Part shown: positions 36,840 through 44,410 of the stretch, piece after piece | Layout of the letters: every line of letters begins with the position of its first letter | How positions within the stretch are numbered: position 1 is the stretch's first letter | Source: an uncultured Aquimarina sp. | GTDB lineage: Bacteria > Bacteroidota > Bacteroidia > Flavobacteriales > Flavobacteriaceae | Reading direction: 5' to 3' | Length of the DNA: 64,000 bases | Assembly: GCA_947496705.1 (NCBI GenBank) | Contig: CANMDW010000026.1 | Coordinates: 1-64,000, forward strand | Notes under the pieces: model-generated | Seen by the model: only the letters and a program-made list of their open reading frames with translations | Told to the model about the DNA's origin: nothing | The model's database searches: none | Program-made: the position numbers and the translations under genes

Positions 36840-37655
36840 ATGAGTACATCAGACATAAACGTTCTTTCCCAAAATAAATATGGGATCACAGAAAAAAAGA
36901 AATCAGAATTAGACATGTTATCCATCAAAGTTTTGAATGCTCAAAACGATGTAGAACAGTTTGAAGCCATTGTGAATTCCCTCACAGAGAAATCACAAAA
37001 GATCAAAGAAAGTTTAGCACTAACCGATAAAAACAGGGCACAGGCATTAAGTAATAGAGATTTGATAGATACAGTGGTACAAAATGCCCTGGATTTAAAA
37101 AATAATTCGGATATCACATTCAATGAGGTAGTCGCTTCTGATACCAAAATTAAGCAAGTGGCCAAGGATATCAAAGAAGTGATTGATAAACTAATATATA
37201 CAGCAGAAGTAATTAATAAATTGTCCAATTTGGTGATCAGAAAAAAGGCATTAAATCCTTTGATTTCTGATGAGTTGGTAACGATGATTACCACAGCGGG
37301 TAAGGGTGCGAATAATGCGGTTGCTGTTACTTTGGTAGCGCTCAATTCTGTTTTCACCTCGCAGGCTACTACTTTAGAATCAGAAGCAGCGCTCACATTA
37401 GAATGCATGCAATCCAGCAAATTGTATGAAGTCTTGACAGGAACAGAAAAAAATGATAAAAGCAAAAGCCTAAAATATTTACTCTATGAAGCCTATAAAA
37501 ACTCGGAGATTGCCTATAAAAATACGCAAAATGCGAGTACAGATACTGCTAAACAGCTAAATAATGCTACAGCAGATCTTGAAAAAGCCAAAATACGATT
37601 GAGCTCTCTTCGGTCTGGTCTGGCAGCGGCAAATGCAGCAGCATTAGCTTCTTGA
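36840..37655 (+). CDS. Helical eCIS protein of unknown function (271 aa)
   Basis: This protein is almost entirely alpha-helical with heptad-like spacing (KSELDMLSIKVLNAQNDVEQ, VAKDIKEVIDKLIYTAEVINKL, TADLEKAKIRLSSLRSGLAAAN). It resembles the N-terminal 240 residues of the preceding protein in composition and layout, including paired helices split by an Asn/Ala-rich stretch, and may be a shortened paralogue. It has no signal peptide and ends in an Ala-rich tail. Being 4 nt downstream, it is almost surely co-translated with its neighbour and could form a complex with it. A hairpin terminator candidate follows. Confidence 0.68.
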   Translation: MSTSDINVLSQNKYGITEKKKSELDMLSIKVLNAQNDVEQFEAIVNSLTEKSQKIKESLALTDKNRAQALSNRDLIDTVVQNALDLKNNSDITFNEVVASDTKIKQVAKDIKEVIDKLIYTAEVINKLSNLVIRKKALNPLISDELVTMITTAGKGANNAVAVTLVALNSVFTSQATTLESEAALTLECMQSSKLYEVLTGTEKNDKSKSLKYLLYEAYKNSEIAYKNTQNASTDTAKQLNNATADLEKAKIRLSSLRSGLAAANAAALAS

Positions 37656-37678
37656 TATTTATGGTGTGAATGTATAGA

Positions 37679-37714
37679 CCTACTATTTTCATAGTAATTA
37701 TGCAAAATAGTAGG
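37679..37714 (+). terminator. Hairpin, candidate terminator inside the eCIS cluster
   Basis: CCTACTATTTT (37679-37689) pairs with AAAATAGTAGG (37704-37714), with an inner CATA/TATG extension. It lies 24 nt after the 271-aa gene, in the largest gap between that gene and the 307-aa gene. There is no strong T run, so partial termination is more likely than a complete stop; the downstream genes may have their own promoter. Confidence 0.5.
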
Positions 37715-37782
37715 AACATACTTTTACTTCATCATATAGACCATATAATCAATGGATTAATCTCATATAAAAACCAGAATTT

Positions 37783-38706
37783 ATGGATAGTGTATACAAA
37801 AAGTTTTATAGAAATTTTTATATAAGAACAAATGGTTTTATGCCCACCAAACCATTAAATCAAAATATATATCCCGGTGATTTTTTTCAGATCAAAAATG
37901 GGGAGATGATTGTCTTGGGTAATATTTTTCGAAATAAATTGATTAGCCCCGAAGAGTTTGAGTTAGCATATGGGATACACCTTAATCCGGTGCATTGGCA
38001 TTTTAGCGAAGGCGTAACAAAACCCTATTCTGGCAGAGATGTAGGTCATAATCCCATAGAAGGAGATTTTGAATTTAGTAAACAAATGCTAGCTTTTGAT
38101 AGTGCCGGGAGCTTCTTTTTTAGAGGAAATCATCCACAATCGGCAAAGATCATGAATTGGAACGACCTGCAACAAGAACTGATCATCAAACTCACACAAA
38201 CCTATTATTCGTTCAGAGAACTATATGTCGTAACTGAAAGTGCCATCACTTCTGATTGGACATTGGTGCTGGCCGGTTCAGATAAAGCCGAACTCGAAAT
38301 TGCTACAGAATCCGAAAATTCAGGATTAGTTGATCTTTTTGGAGAAGAGGTTGTAAAGACCATGCAAGCCAGGGATATCGAATTTTATCATCGGGAGTTT
38401 AAGAAAAAGCCATCTTTCTTCAAAGCAAAAAAATTAGTGGTTCAGGAACAAAAGCTAGATACCTTCATTAGTAATTTGATTAGTGAGCGAGCTAATACCA
38501 ATGCATGGGTTAATGATTTTTATGATTTTGATTTTGATCATGATCCTATCAATTTTACAACACCGATATCTAATAATGCTCAGGCTTGTATTTTGGATAT
38601 GTTACAAGCTAATGAGCTCAATCCAAACACAGCGCTACTCTACTTTAGATGGGCAGATGCCAGTTTGGATGATATAGAAAAATTCTTTACCGTTTATGGA
38701 AACTAA
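37783..38706 (+). CDS. eCIS-associated protein of unknown function (307 aa)
   Basis: I do not recognise this family. The N-terminal part (YIRTNGFMPTKPLNQNIYPGDF, FQIKNGEMIVLGNIFR) is beta-rich, followed by LNPVHWHFSEGVTKPYSGRD, a helix and strand LTQTYYSFRELYVVTESAI, an LAGSDKAELEIATES strand, and a helical acidic C-terminus. There is no signal peptide or membrane segment. The stop lies 11 nt inside the AAA+ ATPase gene, so the two proteins are translationally coupled and probably work together. A chaperone or assembly partner, or a particle-associated protein, would both fit. Confidence 0.65.
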   Translation: MDSVYKKFYRNFYIRTNGFMPTKPLNQNIYPGDFFQIKNGEMIVLGNIFRNKLISPEEFELAYGIHLNPVHWHFSEGVTKPYSGRDVGHNPIEGDFEFSKQMLAFDSAGSFFFRGNHPQSAKIMNWNDLQQELIIKLTQTYYSFRELYVVTESAITSDWTLVLAGSDKAELEIATESENSGLVDLFGEEVVKTMQARDIEFYHREFKKKPSFFKAKKLVVQEQKLDTFISNLISERANTNAWVNDFYDFDFDHDPINFTTPISNNAQACILDMLQANELNPNTALLYFRWADASLDDIEKFFTVYGN

Positions 38707-40057
38707 ACCCTATATCGCAGTGCTTCATCAGGAGATCGAATGGTTGCAACAAGTTATAAACCAGGTGATATGCACGTATTTCATGCAGGAAGGCCACGAA
38801 AAAGATTGGCAGGACATACCCCTGCCCGATCTTACTGATAACGATAGTCCTTATGCCGATATGATCAGAGAGTGGGACCTGGATCTATATGCAAGGCTGG
38901 CCCTCGCCATAGCAATGGCACCACACTTGTGTCCCGAGGTACTGGATGTATTCTTTGGAAAAAATCAAACTTATGATCGGGGATTTACCGAGTTTGGAGG
39001 AGTGATGGACAAAGATCACTCTGGTTTTTTACCCACAGGACAAACCTTAATTTTTTTGGTTGCTGCTACCGATCCCGAGTTGAGGTACGAGGTGCTCGAT
39101 ATACTAAGCCCAGCACATATCCTGATCAAAGAACAGGTTCTAGTGGTAGCCCCTACAGAAGACCATATCCCAAAAAACAACGGAGTTTTAAGTGTAAGCC
39201 ATCGTTGGTTTCATTATCTACTCACTGGTGAAATGTTAAAGATCGAGCAAAGCGCATCGTTTCCGGCAAAAAAAATTACAACTCCGCTAGTATGGGATGA
39301 TATCGTGTTGGACGATCTGGCTATGGAGCAGGTCCTAGAGATCAATACGTGGTTAATACATGGCGAAACATTGATGCAGGACTGGGGGTTGTTTAAAAAG
39401 ATAAAACCAGGATATCGTGCACTATTCTATGGCCCTCCTGGGACAGGAAAAACCCTAACCGTGTCGCTGTTGGGCAAAGCATCGGGTAGAGATGTATATA
39501 AGGTTGATCTCTCTATGATCGTTTCTAAATATATAGGCGAAACCGAAAAAAATCTATCTAAAATATTTGATATCGCGCAATACAAAGACTGGATTTTATT
39601 TTTTGATGAGGCCGATGCTTTGTTTGGAAAACGTACCGAAGCTAATTCCTCTAACGACCGGCATGCCAATCAGCAAACAGCATATTTATTGCAGCGTATC
39701 GAAGATTTCCCCGGAGTGGTTATTTTGGCTTCTAACCTAAAAGCCAATATGGATGATGCTTTTACCAGGCGATTTCAGGCCATGATTCATTTTGGGATAC
39801 CGGCACCAGAAGATCGATATCAATTATGGAAAAATGCTTTCTCGGGCACCTGTACGCTACATCCCGATATTGATCTATGGCAAATTGCCGAAAACTATGA
39901 ACTGGCAGGAGGAGCCATTATCAATGTGTTACGCTTTTGTGCCTTATCGGCTATCAACCGAAATGATACCGTAGTCACAAAACAAGAATTGTTAACAGGA
40001 CTAAGACGTGAATTTAAAAAAGAAGATAAAACGATAGAGGTATTAAACGCATCATAA
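38696..40057 (+). CDS. AAA+ ATPase of the eCIS (Afp15-like)
   Basis: This 453-aa protein has an N-terminal helical adaptor domain (about 1-190; REWDLDLYARLALAIAMAP) and one AAA+ module. It has Walker A GPPGTGKT at 246-253, Walker B LFFDEADALFGKR at 301-313, sensor-1 VVILASNLKANMDDAF, and arginine finger DAFTRRFQ. The small helical lid ends with AGGAIINVLRFCALSA. Afp15/PVC15 is essential for particle assembly and may load cargo or remodel components. It overlaps the 307-aa gene by 11 nt. The GC content is slightly higher than in the structural genes. Confidence 0.94.
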   Translation: METKPYIAVLHQEIEWLQQVINQVICTYFMQEGHEKDWQDIPLPDLTDNDSPYADMIREWDLDLYARLALAIAMAPHLCPEVLDVFFGKNQTYDRGFTEFGGVMDKDHSGFLPTGQTLIFLVAATDPELRYEVLDILSPAHILIKEQVLVVAPTEDHIPKNNGVLSVSHRWFHYLLTGEMLKIEQSASFPAKKITTPLVWDDIVLDDLAMEQVLEINTWLIHGETLMQDWGLFKKIKPGYRALFYGPPGTGKTLTVSLLGKASGRDVYKVDLSMIVSKYIGETEKNLSKIFDIAQYKDWILFFDEADALFGKRTEANSSNDRHANQQTAYLLQRIEDFPGVVILASNLKANMDDAFTRRFQAMIHFGIPAPEDRYQLWKNAFSGTCTLHPDIDLWQIAENYELAGGAIINVLRFCALSAINRNDTVVTKQELLTGLRREFKKEDKTIEVLNAS

Positions 40058-40075
40058 ACCCATACCAAAAATAAC

Positions 40076-40645
40076 ATGACACACCGTAAACTTCATAAAA
40101 ACAACAAAACAGCAACAGGACTGGACCGTTGGTCCAGGCTACACAAATTTGTATTAGATATCGAGTCTTGGGGAAAAGAAGTACCCTATACCCAGCGTAA
40201 AGTGATGATCGCCGAAGCTCTAAATACCTGTACCTATCATAGATATCTAAAAGTGATAGGATATCTGATTACGGTACGTAAAGTTTTTTTGATTATAGAA
40301 ACCCAGGACTACAGGTTAGAAGATGCCTTAAGATTGTTTTATGAGTGCATAGCAGATTCGATACATCACTATCTCAGAGAAGAACGAGAACTGGATCAGG
40401 AACGATGCGAAGAATACCAAGAGATAGAAGAAAAACATATAGCACACCATGATCTTTTTAAGCGATACCCATTTGATAATGAATACTTGCTTAAGCTTAT
40501 CATAGGTCAGGAAATTGATTTACTCTATTACAGCCCATACCTGGCAAAATTAAAAGACCAGATCCATGACTATAATTATTGCTCTGCCTTGGATTATAGA
40601 GGAGCAAAAAGCCCGGTTACGATAACAAAATTATCAGAATTTTAG
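40076..40645 (+). CDS. eCIS-linked protein resembling a catalytically dead Y1/REP transposase fold
   Basis: This 189-aa protein sits 18 nt after the ATPase and 5 nt before the first cargo gene. The line YLKVIGYLITVRKVFLIIET follows the pattern of the IS200/RAYT strand that normally reads ...AYxIMxNHxHLLxE, but the HUH histidines are absent (RKVF replaces NHxH). The C-terminal NEYLLKLIIGQ...YLAKLKDQIHDYNYCSALDY parallels the RAYT ending DEYLLxL..IHxNPVRAGLV..PEDYxWSSYxxY. This is pattern reading, not a computed match. If right, the fold was recruited for a non-transposition role such as cargo loading or regulation. Otherwise it is an unknown eCIS accessory. Confidence 0.6.
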   Translation: MTHRKLHKNNKTATGLDRWSRLHKFVLDIESWGKEVPYTQRKVMIAEALNTCTYHRYLKVIGYLITVRKVFLIIETQDYRLEDALRLFYECIADSIHHYLREERELDQERCEEYQEIEEKHIAHHDLFKRYPFDNEYLLKLIIGQEIDLLYYSPYLAKLKDQIHDYNYCSALDYRGAKSPVTITKLSEF

Positions 40646-40650
40646 AGAAG

Positions 40651-42765
40651 ATGGAAAACAAAGAGTTCACCAAAAGATCAGCAACTACAGTTGCTGCAGT
40701 ACAAAGAAAAATTTCTGGTTTATCAGGTGGTAACGCAATACCATTAACAAATAACCGCCCAGAAACTATTATCCAAAGAAAACAAATCGCGGCTATGGCA
40801 AACCACCAGCCAAACCAACCTATCCAAAAAAAAGTATACCCTAAACGTAGTCGAAGGGAAAACAACACAGGTTTACCGGATAGGCTAAAATCTGGGATTG
40901 AAAACCTCTCGGGCTATGCTATGGATGATGTAAAAGTACATTACAATTCTAATAAACCCGCTCAATTACAAGCCCACGCCTATGCTCAAGGAACAGATAT
41001 TCACTTAGGACCTGGCCAAGAAAAGCACCTGCCGCATGAAGCCTGGCATGTGGTACAACAAAAACAAGGTCGAGTTCAACCTACGATGCAGATGAAAGGT
41101 AAAGTGAATATTAATGATGATGTAGGCTTAGAGAAAGAGGCCGATGTGATGGGGGGTAAAGCTCTGCAGATGAAAGAAAAAGAATCATTAAGGCGATTAC
41201 AACCAATCGATAATAATTTTATTCAACTAAGAAGAACAAAAAAGAAACGTGTTGCTAATTTGATAGAAGAGGAACCTATAGAAAAGGATACCCGAGACTT
41301 GAAGAAGATTATTAAAGATAGTAAAGACACACTAAGTGGTAAATCTAAAAAAGGTAAAAAGAAAGGTAAAACTAAAAGAAGGATAAAAAAAAGGAGAGCC
41401 AAAAAAGGGAGTGTTCCAAATTGGATATTACCAGAAGCATCAACAACAAAAGGATATGAACTTGAATTTGCACGTGTAAGTTATGAGCAACCACCCAAAC
41501 TAGAGGGGTTAGGACAACTGATGCGTGGAGCCACTCATGCAGAGTATTATGCTTCTAAACAAAAAGTTGGCGGATTACCTATTAAGATCGAAGGAGATGC
41601 TGCAGGAAAATTGGAATTAGTTACGCCTCCATTGGTAGTTACTCCTCAAAACCGAGTACACGTATTTAGTAAATGGTCTCACATGACTAAGCGAGCTGCC
41701 AATAAAAAAGATTTAGGAGAAGCAAAAACTCAAATAGAACAAGAAACAGGAATTCGTTTGTACCCAGACATTAAAGGTATTAGATCATGGTTTCTTGATT
41801 TTCGTCATGGAACAGGAAGTATGGGAAGTTTTAAACTTGGAGCAGAGAGTGGTAGCAAAAAAGCGATGAAGAAGAAAGTAAACGCCAAAAATCTTAGAGA
41901 GATTCTTATAAAACCTCTATCAGGAGGTAAAGGAAAGAATAAATTAAATATTCATGTAAATGAAGCTATCAGAAGCAATAATATCCAAGAAGTGGATTTT
42001 TACAAACAATTTGGAGCTAGGTCACGAAGAAAAAGTGCCTCACATAAAGCATATGAAAATGCACGTAAAGATATCGGAGTTACTTTAATGAATAATCTTG
42101 AGCTAACAAAAGGAATTGAAACACTTATAGGAAGGCAAGTTGGAGCATATATAGTAGATTCAGCAATATTAGGAAGCTATAAAAAACTCAAAAACAACAC
42201 CAAAAACATCAATTTTATTAGTGGAAAGCAAAAAGGGATAGACAGGTTTAGTGAAGCTCAAAATGTAGGCAATCTTGATTCAAGTATTAAAGATCGTTCT
42301 AAAATATTCTTGAAAGTTGCCTGGGAAGATGTGATAATGAAAGAAATTCCCATAGATGTTCGTGCAGAAGTCATCCAAGAAATATTGAAACGTGCTCAAG
42401 ATGAAAAGAAGAATTTAATAGAATCTGCCCGTATAGCAGCAGAAAAATTTTGGCAAAAACCAACCAGAAAAGCCAAAACCAGGCTTACAAGTGATCAGCG
42501 AGAGCAATTTATAAGCGATGCAGGAACCTATGCAAATGAAGCTATAGAAAAAATGATCGTGCAATTACATAAGTTATCAGGGTTAAAAGATGGTCAAATA
42601 CTCAAAAACTCAGGAGATTTTGGAGAAAATGCAAGTGCTGGTTTATTGGCAGTTCGTCCAGACACATTAATAAGGCCGGTAAAGAGTGGAGACGATCATT
42701 TATATGTAATAGAGCATAGAGGTAGAAGGATACGATATCCTCGACAAGATCAGGTAACCGAATAG
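40651..42765 (+). CDS. Candidate eCIS cargo: leader, DUF4157 domain, basic linker, unknown C-terminal domain
   Basis: In this 704-aa protein residues 1-70 are a low-complexity leader (NRPETIIQRKQIAAMANHQP, QKKVYPKRSRR). A DUF4157 domain follows (about 72-150): NNTGLPDRLKSGIENLSGYA, VHYNSNKPAQLQAHAYAQG and the zinc-peptidase-like HEAWH at 129-133. DUF4157 is tightly associated with eCIS cargo. Residues 231-252 are extremely basic (KSKKGKKKGKTKRR...KKRRAKKG), like a nuclear-localisation or nucleic-acid-binding segment. From about 260, KGYELEF and, 50 residues on, LELVTPPLVV recall amidoligase/COOH-NH2 ligase cores. The last 300 residues are helical. The C-terminal function is not established. 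Confidence 0.78.
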   Translation: MENKEFTKRSATTVAAVQRKISGLSGGNAIPLTNNRPETIIQRKQIAAMANHQPNQPIQKKVYPKRSRRENNTGLPDRLKSGIENLSGYAMDDVKVHYNSNKPAQLQAHAYAQGTDIHLGPGQEKHLPHEAWHVVQQKQGRVQPTMQMKGKVNINDDVGLEKEADVMGGKALQMKEKESLRRLQPIDNNFIQLRRTKKKRVANLIEEEPIEKDTRDLKKIIKDSKDTLSGKSKKGKKKGKTKRRIKKRRAKKGSVPNWILPEASTTKGYELEFARVSYEQPPKLEGLGQLMRGATHAEYYASKQKVGGLPIKIEGDAAGKLELVTPPLVVTPQNRVHVFSKWSHMTKRAANKKDLGEAKTQIEQETGIRLYPDIKGIRSWFLDFRHGTGSMGSFKLGAESGSKKAMKKKVNAKNLREILIKPLSGGKGKNKLNIHVNEAIRSNNIQEVDFYKQFGARSRRKSASHKAYENARKDIGVTLMNNLELTKGIETLIGRQVGAYIVDSAILGSYKKLKNNTKNINFISGKQKGIDRFSEAQNVGNLDSSIKDRSKIFLKVAWEDVIMKEIPIDVRAEVIQEILKRAQDEKKNLIESARIAAEKFWQKPTRKAKTRLTSDQREQFISDAGTYANEAIEKMIVQLHKLSGLKDGQILKNSGDFGENASAGLLAVRPDTLIRPVKSGDDHLYVIEHRGRRIRYPRQDQVTE

Positions 42766-42893
42766 TGAACGGTGTTTCCCTTTTTTATAGAAGAAAAATA
42801 TGTAGATGTAAAAAAAGTAGAATTGTTATTCATTCTATTTAATTGCAAATAGACAAATACTTAAGAGCAATTAAGAAACAAGAAAATACCGTT

Positions 42894-43742
42894 ATGCATA
42901 CTCATACATATAAAGAAAAGAAAAGCACAACGAGTACTGTTACACATAGTTTTTCTAGAGGAGAAAATAAAAGCACTACTTTTCAATTTGAAGACAACCG
43001 CCCAAAATCTGTTATACAGCAAAAGCAGGTAGAAGCTATGGCAAACTATCAACCAAACCAATCTATCCAGAAAAAGATACACCCTGAGCGTAGTCGAAGA
43101 ACAAATAACACTGGATTACCTGACACTCTAAAATCAGGTATAGAAAACCTTTCTAGCTATGCTATAAATGATGATCTAAAAATGCGTTATAATTCTAGTA
43201 AACTTACTCAATTTCATACGCAGAATGATCAAAACCTTATCATACAATGTATGATGGAAAATGAAGACAATGATACCTCAAAAGATGAAGATTCTGAAAA
43301 AAGCGAAGAGCAAAAGAAATTCGCTAAAGAAAATGACTGGGATATGAATAACATAAAGATTATTTCAAAAGGGGAAGAATGGAGAAATGCTAACACATCA
43401 GGTGAGCCTGGTGGAGAAGGTCAGACAGGGCGAAAAGGAGAAGCTATATGGTTATCCCAAGGTGATCCCAGTGCACAAAAATATTACGGAGCTGGCGGAT
43501 TATCGGGAAAAGTGCATCTTTATCATGCAAATAAAAATTTAAAAGTAGCTGTACTACCGGCAGGTGGTCAGGTGTTTGGGGATGAGATCGCAACATGGAC
43601 CGACCTATTTCCAAATATTGAAGGGGCTTATACAAACCATGGTAATGGTATGGAGGAGTTAGTAGTCTTCAATAGTAAGAATCTTGATTATAGGGAAACG
43701 GTTGACATGGGTTGGGGTCAGAATAAAACTTCTGATATGTGA
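42894..43742 (+). CDS. Candidate eCIS cargo 2: shared leader, truncated DUF4157, possible ADP-ribosyltransferase-like toxin
   Basis: I choose ATG 42894 (282 aa): from there the leader aligns residue-for-residue with the first cargo (NRPK/NRPE at 35-38, AMANYQPNQ/AMANHQPNQ from 48, NNTGLPD at 71-77 in both, LKSGIENLS at 79-87). The DUF4157 homology stops near residue 105, before the HExxH, and an acidic linker follows (122-142). The C-terminal domain (150-282) has KGEAIWLSQGDPSAQKYY, KVHLYHANKNLKVAVL, WTDLFPNIEGAYTN and MEELVVFN. That strand order and the late Glu resemble small ADP-ribosyltransferase toxins, but no decisive motif is present. No immunity gene is seen. Confidence 0.7.
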   Translation: MHTHTYKEKKSTTSTVTHSFSRGENKSTTFQFEDNRPKSVIQQKQVEAMANYQPNQSIQKKIHPERSRRTNNTGLPDTLKSGIENLSSYAINDDLKMRYNSSKLTQFHTQNDQNLIIQCMMENEDNDTSKDEDSEKSEEQKKFAKENDWDMNNIKIISKGEEWRNANTSGEPGGEGQTGRKGEAIWLSQGDPSAQKYYGAGGLSGKVHLYHANKNLKVAVLPAGGQVFGDEIATWTDLFPNIEGAYTNHGNGMEELVVFNSKNLDYRETVDMGWGQNKTSDM

Positions 43743-43774
43743 CAGAAAGCATAGAAAAACCTAAAAAAACACCT

Positions 43775-44032
43775 ATGAATAATGAATCTGAACGTTCCAA
43801 AAGCAACAAACGTAATGGTAAGGGTAAAAAGACGTTAAAAAGTGATTTTGGCACCTTTGATATGAGCGTTCCTACCGATAGACAAAGTAACTTTGAGCCG
43901 GAACTGGTAAAGAAACATCAAACCATTTTAGCAGATAATCTATCTGACAAGATTATAGGTTTGTATGGCCTGGGGATGAGTTATCGGGATATTTCTTCCC
44001 ATATCAAGGAGCTGTATGATACGGATATTCCC
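43775..44032 (+). pseudogene. Internal fragment of an IS256/mutator-type transposase
   Basis: The 86-residue piece (SNKRNGKGKKTLKSDFGTFD, then VPTDRQSNFEPELVKKHQTI and IIGLYGLGMSYRDISSHIKE) is the conserved N-terminal domain of IS256-family transposases. The first ~50 residues and the whole DDE catalytic core are missing. It begins in the DNA that overlaps the second cargo's stop and breaks off near 44029, exactly where the truncated outer-membrane gene (minus) also breaks. It marks a past insertion and deletion at the right border of the eCIS cluster. Confidence 0.85.
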
Positions 44033-44333
44033 AATTGTTCTTTGATTTTTGGTAGTACAGTTCCCTGATGTCCCAATGGATTCTCTTCTCATCCACATCC
44101 AATCTGAAGAATCCCTTGAAGTGCAGTACATCGTATTCTTTGTTCCAACTCAAAGAATACTCAGGGGAAACCGCCAATGATAGAAAATGGTCTTTTTGAC
44201 CTTCAAAAGCTGCATTATTTGGAAAGTATCTGTACTCAGTTTCAAGTTTCAATTCAAAATTATCGGTTACTTTTTTCTCTTGCCCATAGCATACGGAAAT
44301 GAGAATTAATAGTATGCTTATATATATTTTCAT
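44030..44333 (-). pseudogene. N-terminal fragment of an outer-membrane beta-barrel-type protein
   Basis: From ATG 44333 the minus strand encodes a signal peptide (MKIYISILLILISVCYG) followed by FELKLETEYRYFP, FLSLAVSPEYSLSW and FKGFFRLDVDEKRIHWDIRE, the alternating strands of a porin-like barrel. After YYQKSKNNWE (44028-44030) the frame runs into the transposase remnant. Proteins of this kind stand next to LolA-like and MMPL genes in intact operons, and both of those are also broken here. Only about 100 of an expected 400 residues remain. Confidence 0.7.
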
Positions 44334-44351
44334 AAAAAATGTAGAAATAAA

Positions 44352-44390
44352 AAGGAATCGGCCACACCTAATAAGGGTTCCCGATTCCTT
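44352..44390. terminator. 10-bp hairpin between the broken LolA-like and barrel genes
   Basis: AAGGAATCGG (44352-44361) and CCGATTCCTT (44381-44390) are perfect reverse complements with a 19-nt loop. It lies just upstream of the barrel gene start and downstream of the LolA-like stop on the minus strand, so it may have been an intra-operon attenuator or processing hairpin. Confidence 0.45.
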
Positions 44391-44410
44391 GTTATCAATC
44401 AAAAAAACAA

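Noticed and set aside
42768..42893. Upstream TTG start at 42843 for the second cargo
   Set aside because: The ATG at 42894 gives exact residue-by-residue agreement with the first cargo's leader.
44004..44068. Real C-terminus for the truncated barrel gene
   Set aside because: The last codons are antisense of the transposase remnant, so they do not belong to the protein.
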